A stretch of DNA of 64,000 bases from Pelagomonas calceolata. Taxonomy: Eukaryota; Sar; Pelagophyceae; Pelagomonadales; Pelagomonadaceae. The notes below the pieces were generated by a model, which saw nothing but the letters and a program-made list of their open reading frames with translations, was not told the DNA's origin and did no database searches. Shown here piece by piece: positions 18,949 to 28,024 of this stretch (positions are counted from its first letter, which is position 1; every line of letters starts with the position of its first letter). The translations under genes and the position numbers were made by a program. The stretch is taken from the NCBI GenBank assembly GCA_918797485.1, contig CAKKNE010000003.1:2852001-2916000 (forward strand), in the 5' to 3' direction.

Positions 18949-19542
18949 ATGATCCTCACAAACTGCGCCGCCTGCGCCGCCCCACTGGCCCACAACGCGC
19001 CGCGTTGCGTTAGATGTTGGACCCGCTACTGTGATTCCACTTGCCAGCATGGCGCATCGGAAAGCAGCATTCTCGTCGTGCAGACCAATCTCGCGGGCAC
19101 CTATAGATCACTTGGGAGACTTGAAGACTGCATACGTACGCAGGGAGACGTATACTCTGGAACATTGAAGCTATATGGCGAGGAAAGTAGAGAAACCCTA
19201 GGAGACGCCTGCAACTACGCGAATGCCCTTTGCGGTCTAAAGCGCTACGCAGAAGCCAGGTCACTGTTGCGCAAAACGATTCCCGTGGCGCGACGTGTTC
19301 TTGGCGAGAATCATGATCTCACGCTCAGGATGCGGTGGATTTACGCGATGGCGCTCTACGAGGACTCCGCCGCCTCACTCGACGATCTACACGAGGCCGT
19401 GACGACGCTCGAGGAGACGGAGCGGACCGCGCGGCGCGTGATGGGTGGCACGCACCCGCTCACAATGGGGATTGAAGGGGCTCTGCGAGAGGCGTGGGCA
19501 TTGCTCCGCGCCCACGAAACGCCGCCCGCCGGGGATAAATAA
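18949..19542 (+). CDS. Short MYND-finger/TPR (kinesin-light-chain-like) protein
   Basis: 197 aa. The N-terminus CAACAAPLAHNAPRCVRC, YCDSTCQ is the first part of a MYND-type zinc finger, but its last ligands (usually H-x3-C) are missing; the sequence jumps into TPRs (TNLAGTYRSLGRLEDCIR, ANALCGLKRYAEARSLLRK). The end is the family-specific C-cap repeated in the fragment at 10116..10360. This looks like a shortened member of an expanded protein-interaction family. The zinc finger is probably not functional. Confidence 0.75.
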   Translation: MILTNCAACAAPLAHNAPRCVRCWTRYCDSTCQHGASESSILVVQTNLAGTYRSLGRLEDCIRTQGDVYSGTLKLYGEESRETLGDACNYANALCGLKRYAEARSLLRKTIPVARRVLGENHDLTLRMRWIYAMALYEDSAASLDDLHEAVTTLEETERTARRVMGGTHPLTMGIEGALREAWALLRAHETPPAGDK

Positions 19543-19566
19543 TCAACGATCAATATTACACATAGC

Positions 19567-21159
19567 CTACGCCATCTTCGCCTTGCGCCGCACCAACCGC
19601 AACCCACAAACCACCAAGCAAAGCCCCAACAAAAACACCCCAAAGCAACAAACGGCAAAATGCGCGTGCGCCTTGCGGACGTCGCGCCGCTGCCAGTCCC
19701 GAATACTATCCACCGATTTAGCTAACTGAGCTAAAGTGTTCACCAAGGCGACGACCTCGTTCCTCTGGAGGACACCATAGCCCAACACGTCGCCCTCCAT
19801 CAATAATATCTTGAGCGCCGTGCCCAACCCGAGCACCTGGAGCTTGCCCCACAGCCGACACTTCTCGCAGGACACGCAGTCCATGATCGTCGACACGTTT
19901 CTAAATCTTTGGACGAACTGCGCCCGCAATTCCTCGACGGACTCTCGCGCCAGTGCCCGTTCCAAAGGCGACATACCCGGCCGGTCGGGAGCCTTGAATA
20001 GTAAGCTCTCGTCGAAAGCCGCTCGCGCCGCTTGCGCGGCTTCACACGTATCGTCCTCCTTGCTGAAGGGATCCGAACGACTGGCGACGAGTCGCCGGAT
20101 CATCTTCGCCGTTTCCACGTCATCTGCAGCATCACCAGTATCAAAAGCGTAGTTCTCGAGCTCCGGTCCCGCTCTCGTGACTGCTCGTAATACGAATAAA
20201 TAGGCGAAGTACAGGTTCTGCAACCTGTCTTCATGGGCCCCGACCCTGTTAAGAAATATAGCGTCGTTCGACAGCGCGTGGCAGACCTTGTCATCTACCG
20301 CGCAGCGCGCTACTGTAGCGCCAATAAAGGCCTGCCATCTTCGACGTAGCGACGCCGGCGCACTCATCACGACCTCCCAGAAGGTGAAGGGCGAGACCGC
20401 GATGTGTGTTGATATGGAAGCTTGTAGACCACTAATCAGCTTGTAGAAGACTCTACGTTCCAAGCATTGGCCACTGTGCTTGGGTTCCTCGGACCGCCAC
20501 GCTAACAAAAGCTGTTCCTTGGGAGGCGTCCTCTCCAGGTCGAAGCAGTTCTCTTCATATATAGATCGCCAAATTCTATGAGCTTGTTCGCCGTCGTAGC
20601 CCGTGTAGCCCTCGGGATTCCTTAATAGGTCAACGTAGTTCATCTGCTCGTCGTCGCCCTGGTCGATCCAAACCTCGTCGCCGCCCTGCTCTTGCCATGT
20701 ATCCGAGTCTTCTTGCCGATCTACTACCTGTAACTCCGAAGAACAGAGGAAGCCCGGCGTCGCTTCGTCCTTGGGCTGCTTCCAGGCGGATCGGTTCCGA
20801 TCCTCCTCGACCCATTTCGACGGCGCCTCCTCGTCGGTGCAGACGCGCACGGCGCAGCTTTCCCGCGCACATTGCCCGTCGTCGGGCCAGTATTTGCAAG
20901 GTCGATCCAAAGCTACTTTAAAGTAGCGGAAGAAGCGACGTTGAGTAAGATTCCTCAACAAAGGTCCGAAGACCTCCGACGTCGCCGCATCCACCACGTC
21001 GAAACTGCACGCGCACGTGTCGACGTCGCCAGCCCTCGGAGCCATCTCGCAGTAGCCCATGGCGGCTCTGCTCCAGGTGTCTCTTAGTGAATGGAGGGGC
21101 GACGCGCGTGCTGCGGTGACTGTGAGGAGAGCGATGAGCGCTTTGCGCCGGCGCGCCAT
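19567..21159 (-). CDS. ERO1: ER oxidoreductin-1 (ERO1) with C-terminal membrane anchor
   Basis: 530 aa from the ATG at 21159, which starts the signal peptide MARRRKALIALLTVTAARAS. ERO1 reoxidises protein disulfide isomerase using FAD and O2. The shuttle pair C-x4-C is in RESCAVRVCTDEE. The active CxxCxxC is in DCVSCEKCRLWGKLQ, followed by the helix LGLGTALKILL typical of the family. FAD-contact regions (VEEDRNRSAWK, HRIWRSIYEENCF) are recognisable. Unlike animal enzymes, it ends with a long hydrophobic segment (FAVCCFGVFLLGLCLVVCGL) plus basic residues, suggesting direct membrane anchoring. The gene runs toward the TPR gene, with 25 bp between the stops. Confidence 0.95.
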   Translation of the reverse strand: MARRRKALIALLTVTAARASPLHSLRDTWSRAAMGYCEMAPRAGDVDTCACSFDVVDAATSEVFGPLLRNLTQRRFFRYFKVALDRPCKYWPDDGQCARESCAVRVCTDEEAPSKWVEEDRNRSAWKQPKDEATPGFLCSSELQVVDRQEDSDTWQEQGGDEVWIDQGDDEQMNYVDLLRNPEGYTGYDGEQAHRIWRSIYEENCFDLERTPPKEQLLLAWRSEEPKHSGQCLERRVFYKLISGLQASISTHIAVSPFTFWEVVMSAPASLRRRWQAFIGATVARCAVDDKVCHALSNDAIFLNRVGAHEDRLQNLYFAYLFVLRAVTRAGPELENYAFDTGDAADDVETAKMIRRLVASRSDPFSKEDDTCEAAQAARAAFDESLLFKAPDRPGMSPLERALARESVEELRAQFVQRFRNVSTIMDCVSCEKCRLWGKLQVLGLGTALKILLMEGDVLGYGVLQRNEVVALVNTLAQLAKSVDSIRDWQRRDVRKAHAHFAVCCFGVFLLGLCLVVCGLRLVRRKAKMA

Positions 21160-21330
21160 GGTGTGGCTGTGGCTGCTTGTTTTGTTTTCGGGGCGCGCCG
21201 ATGGCGTTGCTGTCTTGCTGAGCGCTCGGTTAGCGTCGTCTGGCAGCGATGCGAACGTATGCGCTAGCGGCAATCAGTTATACCGAGCGGTATGGCTCTG
21301 GAGCGACACGCGGAAGCTACTCGACGAATT

Positions 21331-21354
21331 CCTAGCGGCCGGTAACATACTAGC
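21331..21354 (-). promoter_or_regulatory. GCTAG-type upstream element, inverted orientation
   Basis: On the minus strand it reads GCTAGTATGTTACC then GGCCGCTAGG. It is about 170 bp upstream of the ERO1 start. Confidence 0.55.
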
Positions 21355-21470
21355 ATACGGGAGGGGTACGGGGGACCCCGCGACGTAACTAGCCTGAGCC
21401 TGACGTCCCACACCCACGCCACCGCGCGGCGTTTGCCGCGTTTCCCCCGCCCACGAGTCCCGGAAACTCC

Positions 21471-22916
21471 TTACTCGCCCGCGGCGGCCTCGCCGACGCC
21501 AGATAAATCAGACTCGTTCGCCCCGAAGCAGATGCCCAAACAAGCGGCGCGAAAATCACCTTTCAAACTCTTCTCGAAGCGCCCCTGCAGGGGCTTGTCC
21601 GGGAACAGCTCGTCGTGGCGCTTCGCAATTTTAAAAACGAAGTTCTTGTCGTGGCGGCCCAAGACCCTTGATAAAGCCTTCTCGTCGACGCCGTCGAAGC
21701 CACCTCCTAAAAATCCTGCTTTCAGCGCGTGGTCGATGACGATCGCGCCGTAGGTCACGGGCTCGTGCAGCCTCGATAGCAACAGCATCCTGAGGTTGCT
21801 TCGGCCGTTCTCGCTCTCCCACATACTATCAAAACGTTTGTCTGTCCTAACCTTCTCGACGACGTCCTCGCCTCCATAAAGTTCGGCGTACTTCTTCTTC
21901 AGCGCTCGGATATCCGCCGCGGACGCCTCGGGCAGAAACCCTTCCAAAGGGGCGACGCAGTCCTCGGAATCCGGCTCCAGTCCATCATGGATGGAGGTAG
22001 CGTACATCTCGATGACGTCGTTGTCCTCCGGCTTGTCGCCTTCTCGTCGCGTGGGAATGGCGTCCACAAATGCTAACAATAACTCAGAGTACTTGCCCGA
22101 CGTGTCGCCGTCGACGGCGCTCCGCAGGTCCTTCCCGTACTTCTCCTTGAAGTTGTCTGAGGCATATTTCAGTTCAAAGGCCGACCGTGTCCCGAGCACC
22201 TCGATGAGCTGCCCGTCGTTCGTGCCCCAGCCCGCCATGCTGTCGTGCAGGAACTCCACATCCAAATCCTCGGAAGGTGTCAAGAGACACCTCACGAGGT
22301 ACGGCAAAGGCGAGTCCCAGAGGAACCCAGACAGCTCCGACTTGAGCACGGGCAACAACGCCTTGCCGTGCTTCGCCTCGTACTCCTGCGCGATACCTAG
22401 GAGTTGCTCCTTGGATCGCGCCGTCAAGACATCGAGCAGCATCCGTTCGTTCGTGCCCCACCCAGCAATAGCTCGTTCGATCCGTTCCACGTCGCGCCCG
22501 CAGTTGAAGGCGTTGATCTGCCTAATGTCACAAGCTAACAACTGGTGCATCTTGCCCAGCTTCAACCCCTCGGCGACGGCCTGGAAGTACTGGCCCTTGA
22601 GCTCCTCGACCTCCTGGCTCTTCTGCGCGATCTCCGCGTCGAGCTGGGCATTCTCCTGCTCGATCTGCGCGTTCTCGCCCTCGTAGTAGGCGTTCTGCTC
22701 GTTGTGGGCGGTCAGCTCCGCCTCCAGCCCGGCGATGGCCGCGCGGAGCGCCGCCTCCTCCGGATCGACGGCGGGCTCGGGCTCGGCGGCGGGCGTCTCG
22801 GGCGCGGGCTGGCCGAGGAGCTCGGCCTTCTTGGCCTCGAAGTCCGCCTCCGTAATAATACCATCGTCCAAGAGCTGCTTCGTGTCGCGCAGGGCTTGTA
22901 CTGTGGCCGGGTCCAT
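21471..22916 (-). CDS. Annexin-like protein with N-terminal SHOCT-like motif and coiled coil
   Basis: 481 aa. Residues about 7-35 (RDTKQLLDDGIITEADFEAK) match the SHOCT oligomerisation motif. A coiled coil follows (about 50-105). Then come annexin-type repeats, clearest in ERIERAIAGWGTNERMLLDV and HDSMAGWGTNDGQLIEVLG, with the G-x-G-T calcium loop and the LDVLTARSKEQLLGIAQEY helix; later repeats are more divergent. Annexins bind phospholipid membranes in a Ca2+-dependent way. A second annexin-like gene lies 1.6 kb away on the other strand; the two share the N-terminal coiled-coil layout, suggesting related origin. Confidence 0.8.
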   Translation of the reverse strand: MDPATVQALRDTKQLLDDGIITEADFEAKKAELLGQPAPETPAAEPEPAVDPEEAALRAAIAGLEAELTAHNEQNAYYEGENAQIEQENAQLDAEIAQKSQEVEELKGQYFQAVAEGLKLGKMHQLLACDIRQINAFNCGRDVERIERAIAGWGTNERMLLDVLTARSKEQLLGIAQEYEAKHGKALLPVLKSELSGFLWDSPLPYLVRCLLTPSEDLDVEFLHDSMAGWGTNDGQLIEVLGTRSAFELKYASDNFKEKYGKDLRSAVDGDTSGKYSELLLAFVDAIPTRREGDKPEDNDVIEMYATSIHDGLEPDSEDCVAPLEGFLPEASAADIRALKKKYAELYGGEDVVEKVRTDKRFDSMWESENGRSNLRMLLLSRLHEPVTYGAIVIDHALKAGFLGGGFDGVDEKALSRVLGRHDKNFVFKIAKRHDELFPDKPLQGRFEKSLKGDFRAACLGICFGANESDLSGVGEAAAGE

Positions 22917-23290
22917 CCTGGATGCCGGTTGCTCCGTCGATCAATGCGGTGGCGTGGGGTGCGGCTCCGTCCGAGCGAGGAGGGCTCCCTCCGTAGACGC
23001 TGCCGCCCAGTCCTGGCCGTGGCGGCGGGCCTGGGGCTGCCGGAGATGGGCACGCAAGCCTGGCGCTGGGAGATGCTTGGATTTTGGAATTCGCGCGAGA
23101 CGCGCGCATGCGTCGTCGCGGAGGGGTCGGGTCCGGCGACGGATCGCGGGAGCCTTTGGAGCGGACGCTCGAGGCTCTCCGTGCGGGCACAACACAAGAG
23201 AGGCTCTGCCCAAGCAAGGAAACAGTGCGCCGCAGCACGCCAGTCGCCAAGAGAGGCTGCCCACAACAAGGAAACAGTGGCAGTCTAGCC

Positions 23291-24205
23291 ATGCACCTCT
23301 CCCCGGAGTTCACCCAGGACAGCGCCCTGGCCGCGGCCGTCGGAGGCATGGGCATCGGCGCCGTGGCGACGATCTTCGCGCAGACGAACCAGCGCCTCCT
23401 GCCGTCGGCCACGCCGGACGCCGAGGTCTGGACCGGCATGGTGGCCGGCGCCTTCGCGTTGGTGTCGAACCCGTTCTTCGCCCTCGTCGACGACGCGTCT
23501 TTTGAGGGAGATTCATTACGGGGCCTGGGCCTCGTGAGACTCGGCGTCGCTGGGTTGTTAGTGGGGGCGGGTTCAAAAATGGGTGCGGGCTGCACCTGCG
23601 GCAACGGCATCCAGGGCCTGGCCTGTTTCTCCAAGGCGAGCTTTGGATTCGTCCTGGTGTTCATGGCCACGGGGGGCCTCGCCGCGTACCTGGTGGGAAA
23701 CGACTTCGCGCCAGCGGCATCATCAGGGTTCTCGTGGCCGCTCGCGCGCGCCGTCGCGAGTGTCGCCGTCGCCCAGTTCTTCACGCGGACGAACAAAAAA
23801 GTGAGCAACGTGTTGGGGGGCTGCGGCTTCGCCGCGTCGCTCGTGCTTGCGGCGATGGTGAAACCGTCGAAGATCGAGGGTTTCCTGCACTTCTCGGCGG
23901 CGCGGGGCTGGGACCCGTCGCTGGCCTTCGTCATGGGCGGCGCGCTGCTCGTCGTTGGTGTGGCGTGGCGCGTCCTCGGGCTCGTGGACCTGCCGCCGAT
24001 GCGGGCCTACGCGGGCCGGCCGCTCGACGCGAAGACGCTCGTCGGCGGCGCGTGTTTTGGCGCGGGCTGGGGCCTCGGCGGGCTGTGCCCGGGCCCCGGC
24101 GTCGTGAGCGTCGGGACGGGCTCACTCCCGGCCGCGGTGTGGCTCGGGGCGATGGTCGCCGGCCGCGGCCTCGCGAGTACGGCCCCCGCCGCGAAGGCGA
24201 GCTAG
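23291..24205 (+). CDS. YeeE/YedE-family thiosulfate (sulfur) transporter
   Basis: 304 aa from the ATG at 23291. About nine hydrophobic segments are visible. The conserved cysteine motifs are GSKMGAGCTCGNGIQGLACF in the first half and GLGGLCPGPGVVSVG in the second, with a further Cys in GGACFGAG; these form the thiosulfate path in the bacterial transporter. Two pseudo-symmetric halves are joined in one chain. Plasma or organelle membrane location is not evident. The family is mostly bacterial, so ancient transfer is possible. It lies between the two annexin-like genes. Confidence 0.88.
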   Translation: MHLSPEFTQDSALAAAVGGMGIGAVATIFAQTNQRLLPSATPDAEVWTGMVAGAFALVSNPFFALVDDASFEGDSLRGLGLVRLGVAGLLVGAGSKMGAGCTCGNGIQGLACFSKASFGFVLVFMATGGLAAYLVGNDFAPAASSGFSWPLARAVASVAVAQFFTRTNKKVSNVLGGCGFAASLVLAAMVKPSKIEGFLHFSAARGWDPSLAFVMGGALLVVGVAWRVLGLVDLPPMRAYAGRPLDAKTLVGGACFGAGWGLGGLCPGPGVVSVGTGSLPAAVWLGAMVAGRGLASTAPAAKAS

Positions 24206-24481
24206 GGAGTAAATTTACGCGCGGCCCGAGTCGCATTGGTGGCAGCGGTACCGGAGGAGTCTCCCACGGCTACTCGCAAGTAACAGACGCTTCCGCGCCC
24301 CGCACCTTCAGCGCCTTGAAACTTGGGGAGAGCGGGCTGCCCTTTGCTCCCCGGGCGCGGGTCGACGCGTCGTGGGCTTCGCTTCGGGCTGCCGCGAGAC
24401 AGTCCAGCAGCCAGAGCGCACGACAGCCCCTTCAAGGACGCCTCGTGGGCTTAACTTTGGGCTGCTTAAAAGGCTGGAACC

Positions 24482-26155
24482 ATGGGCTGCATCTCGAGCG
24501 CGCCCGTCGAGCCCGAGGGCGACGAGTTCGAGGGCGACCCCCTCGCCGACCTCAAAAGGAGGAAGCGCGATTTAGAGCAGGAAGTCAAGGGCGCCCAGGA
24601 GTACGGCCAGGCGCTGCTCGCGTCGCAGGCCGAGCTCTTGCAAGCCCAAGCGCAGAAGGAAGCAGACAGGAAGAAGTACTATCGGGAGCACGCCTTCCTG
24701 TGGCGGGCCGTCGAAGTCTGTCAACGAAGATGGTCCGACGCCGATCACATGGTCGGCTGCGACGAGCACGCTCTGGAAGTCTATAAGCGCCACGTGATCC
24801 ATACGGACTACAAGGAGATTGTCGAGGCCTGCAAGGGCATGGGCTGCGATGAAAAACGCATCTCCAAAGTCACGAACGCGCGGACGCGGCACCAGCTGCA
24901 GGACATGCAGAATCTCGTGGAAGCGGAAAGCGGCGTGTCGATCTTCAAGATGATCCGCGGCGAGTCCTGGTCCTTCTGGACGCAGTTAGATGACGGGCTG
25001 TCGGACTTTGCGCGCTTGTGCACGTGGCGCATGATGCCCGACGCGCGGCAGACGGCCTACTTTTTACAGAGGAAGATGGGCGGCTTCTTCTCCGATCCCG
25101 CGGCGCTGTGTGAGATTTTATCTACTCGGACCAATGAAGAACTGCGAGCCGCGGCCCAAGTCTACGAGAAGGACACGGGCAAGTCGCTGAGCGACGCGTT
25201 GAAGCACGCGACGGGCGGCACGTTGTACACGGGCGACTACGGGAAGTGGATCGCGCGCCTCGCCGAATTTGACCGCGAGGAGGGCTGGGCCGGGAGTCCG
25301 CAGCAACTCGAGGACGAGGCCCATCGCCTGTACAAGGCCTGCGAGGCGAATCTGATTTCGACCGACGAAGGGCCCTTCCTCGAAATCCTGGCCAAGGCGT
25401 CGCCGGAGCACATCGCGTACCTCGAACAGGCCTACGAGAACCACCCCAAGACGAAGCGGTCGCTGAGAAAGACGCTCGAGAAGGGTCTCAGTGGGAACTT
25501 CCGGACGGCTCTACTCGCGCACTGCACGCCGAAATGGGAGTTCCTCGCCCATAGATTACACGTCGCTACAAAAGTCGAAGATTTGGTAGACACGGGCACG
25601 GACGAGGAGATCATTTGTAGAATTCTGGCCTCTTGCAGCAAGAACGACATCTTCTACAACCTCATCCCGACCTACGACCAAATGTACGCCGAAAAAGATA
25701 AAAAGGACTTTCAAGCCATGATGAAGAGCGAGTGCAGCGGCGACTTCCTCCAGGCGATCCAGGACGTGACTACATCTTACCCTCCGTGCGGTCATCTGTT
25801 AGAACCCGAACGGGCCACCTACGAGGGCACGACGGACGAAACGCGGGATTTGGCCTACCAGGCTCTACAAATGACGTACAACTACGAGACGGCCGGGGAA
25901 CTAGGTGCGCGCTACGACGCGCTGGTCGAGGCGACGGCGTGGGATTTGCCGTTTCCCACGGAGGGTATCGATTCGGCGTTGTGCCCGGTCCCCGACACGG
26001 AGCCGGGCTACTCCGCCCAGCAGTACATGTTCAACACGCCCGTCGGCGCGGGGGCCGTCCCGAATTCCGTCGTTGAGAAAGTTATGCAGGCGCCGCCGGT
26101 GCCCATCGACAACCTCATTGTGAGGTCCCAGCCCTACACGACGGAGGGCTGGTAG
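24482..26155 (+). CDS. Annexin-like protein with acylation-type N-terminus
   Basis: 557 aa. It begins MGCISS, a typical N-myristoylation (G2) plus palmitoylation (C3) site, so membrane attachment is likely. A coiled coil follows (about 25-65), then four annexin-type repeats, e.g. YKEIVEACKGMGCDEKRISK, FSDPAALCEILSTRTNEEL and VDTGTDEEIICRILASCSKN. The G-x-G-T loop is changed to GMGC and DTGT, so Ca2+ binding may be weak. The Tyr/Pro-rich C-terminus (GYSAQQYMFNTPV) is unlike standard annexins. Confidence 0.75.
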   Translation: MGCISSAPVEPEGDEFEGDPLADLKRRKRDLEQEVKGAQEYGQALLASQAELLQAQAQKEADRKKYYREHAFLWRAVEVCQRRWSDADHMVGCDEHALEVYKRHVIHTDYKEIVEACKGMGCDEKRISKVTNARTRHQLQDMQNLVEAESGVSIFKMIRGESWSFWTQLDDGLSDFARLCTWRMMPDARQTAYFLQRKMGGFFSDPAALCEILSTRTNEELRAAAQVYEKDTGKSLSDALKHATGGTLYTGDYGKWIARLAEFDREEGWAGSPQQLEDEAHRLYKACEANLISTDEGPFLEILAKASPEHIAYLEQAYENHPKTKRSLRKTLEKGLSGNFRTALLAHCTPKWEFLAHRLHVATKVEDLVDTGTDEEIICRILASCSKNDIFYNLIPTYDQMYAEKDKKDFQAMMKSECSGDFLQAIQDVTTSYPPCGHLLEPERATYEGTTDETRDLAYQALQMTYNYETAGELGARYDALVEATAWDLPFPTEGIDSALCPVPDTEPGYSAQQYMFNTPVGAGAVPNSVVEKVMQAPPVPIDNLIVRSQPYTTEGW

Positions 26156-26183
26156 TCTACTAAATACATTTACCGCCAAAGCA

Positions 26184-27197
26184 TCAGACCACGAACGTGT
26201 CCCCCGCGACCTGGATCACGCGGTGGTGCGTCTCGCCCGCGAGCGGCACCGGCCGCAGGAGGTGGGCCGTCGACGGTTTTACGGGCGTCGCCGGCCCGTC
26301 GGAGTCGAAGGACACCTCCGAGGCGCGCGACTCGGCGCGCATGAGGTAGGCCGGCTGCGGGGCCGGCTGCGTCGCGAGGTCCAGCGCGAGCTCGCCCGGG
26401 TCGACGGGCGCCGGCTTTAGGGGAGGCGGCGTCCGCGGCGAGCGCGGCCGCGCCGCCAGGTCCAACGCCTCGCGCAGCGCGGCGATGGTCTCGTCGCGCT
26501 CCTCGAGCTCCGTCTCGAGTTGGGCGATGGCCCGGCCGCGCTCCGTGCCCATGAGGCACCGTAGCTTCTTCTCGGCCGCCTCGAGGCGCTCTAACACTTC
26601 ATTATGTACCTTCGCATCCACGGTGTCATCCAGGGCGACGTCTTCCATGTTGTTCTCGAGCTCCTCAATACGTTGTCGGTAGAGCTCGCACTTCTCCCGC
26701 AGCCGCTCGCGCTCGCCGAGGGCCTCCAGCGCCTCGGCCCGGCCCGCCGCCTTCGCTGCGCTGATAGCCTCCTCGAGTCTGTTCGAGCCGACCCAGTCAC
26801 CGTCGCTCGCGTCCTCCTCGACGGGCGCGCCGAGGCGGTCGAGCGCGGCGTCTAATCTATCATCGACCTGCCGCCGCTCATGATCGGCGTCGCGCGCGGC
26901 GGCCGCGGCCGCGGCGGCGGCCTTCAAAGCAGCTCTGAGCTCCGCGGCGCTCGCCGTCTCCTGCGTAGACGCCTCGACGCACCGGCCGAGGCGCGCGTCG
27001 ACGACTAGACTCAGCTCGCGCCGCGCCGCGCGCAGCTGCTGGGCCTCGCCCCAGGCGCTCGTCGTCCGTTGGAGCGGCGGCGGCTGCGCCGGGCGGCCGC
27101 CGAGGACGCCCTCGAGGAACGCCTCCTCCGTCTGCTGCAGGGGGTGCGGGCTGAGCGTGTCCTCCTCGAAGCCGCCGACGCCCGAACCGCCGCCCAT
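26184..27197 (-). CDS. Coiled-coil protein of unknown function
   Basis: 337 aa from the ATG at 27197 (MGGGSGVGG, possibly myristoylated). The frame remains open upstream to 27338 but without an ATG; that stretch (SPAFTTLPREG) looks plastid-signal-like, so an upstream exon cannot be excluded. Coiled coils run through about residues 70-130 and 165-260 (GERERLREKCELYRQRIEEL, LETELEERDETIAALREAL). The C-end is Pro-rich with a conserved-looking ETHHRVIQVAGDTFVV. It converges with the annexin-like gene. Family not recognised. Confidence 0.6.
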   Translation of the reverse strand: MGGGSGVGGFEEDTLSPHPLQQTEEAFLEGVLGGRPAQPPPLQRTTSAWGEAQQLRAARRELSLVVDARLGRCVEASTQETASAAELRAALKAAAAAAAAARDADHERRQVDDRLDAALDRLGAPVEEDASDGDWVGSNRLEEAISAAKAAGRAEALEALGERERLREKCELYRQRIEELENNMEDVALDDTVDAKVHNEVLERLEAAEKKLRCLMGTERGRAIAQLETELEERDETIAALREALDLAARPRSPRTPPPLKPAPVDPGELALDLATQPAPQPAYLMRAESRASEVSFDSDGPATPVKPSTAHLLRPVPLAGETHHRVIQVAGDTFVV

Positions 27198-27393
27198 GAT
27201 GGCCGCGCGCTGTGAGCGCACCGCGGCGACGCGTCGGCTGCCCAAGTGCCCCTCCCTAGGTAAAGTTGTAAACGCCGGCGATGGCGTCGGGCGCAGCAAA
27301 ACTGTGAGCAGCAACGCCAAGTGAATTTGCGAAAGCAACTCACGCAGCGGTGCCGTAACACGACGATTTGACGCAACAGCTTGCCTTTGCCTT

Positions 27394-27417
27394 GCTAGTG
27401 TCTTTATAGACGCTAGC
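27394..27417 (+). promoter_or_regulatory. GCTAG-type upstream element
   Basis: GCTAGTGTCTTTATAGACGC then TAGC, in the 830-bp space between the divergent starts at 27197 and 28025. Confidence 0.55.
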
Positions 27418-28024
27418 TATCGCTGCACGGCAAAAATTCATTTACAAGCCGTTGATTTCCGCATGGCTGGCGACGGCGCGCTCGACGCGCACGCGTTTGT
27501 GTCATAGCCAGTGTCCGCGGCCGCGGCCGCGAAGCGAGTGTGCTTTGTTTTTGTTTTTTTTAGATATCATAGATAGACGGTTCACGAATTTATTATTATT
27601 ATTCTACTACTGGTCGTCTTCCGTCTTATAAGATGGGCACGTCGGCTGGCGCAATACTAGGGGGCATCCTCGTCTCCCGGGTCCCAGTCAGAAGGCGGCG
27701 GACAAAGGTGAACGGTCCACCTCGGTAGACTGGCCATCGACTCACACAATTTTTATAGCTTCAGGGATTTGACGCGTTAACGCCGGTTGGAGAAATGATG
27801 ATTTTATTAGATACACCCGAGTCGGTAGGACGGTCTACGGTCTACACTGGAGCGCAGAGTAACCCGACTTGCAGGCGAAGCTAGTGTGTCTGGTCGCTAG
27901 GTCCCGGCTTTTTTTGGCGCAGCGAAGCCACCGAAGAGGACCACCTGCAGATCAAAATTCGTCACTGTTCGTTGCGAACGACTCCTACAAAAAAGATCCG
28001 CACGCTGCTGCGGTACCGTCAGCA
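27418..28024. other. Intergenic, no gene seen
   Basis: About 600 bp upstream of the membrane-protein gene, with a T-rich tract and a TTATTATTATT stretch (about 27545-27605), unusually AT-rich for this window. No coding support. Confidence 0.5.

Noticed and set aside
22528-23934. 468-residue minus-strand open frame over the YeeE gene
   Set aside because: Composition typical of a shadow frame; the plus strand carries the conserved transporter cysteines.
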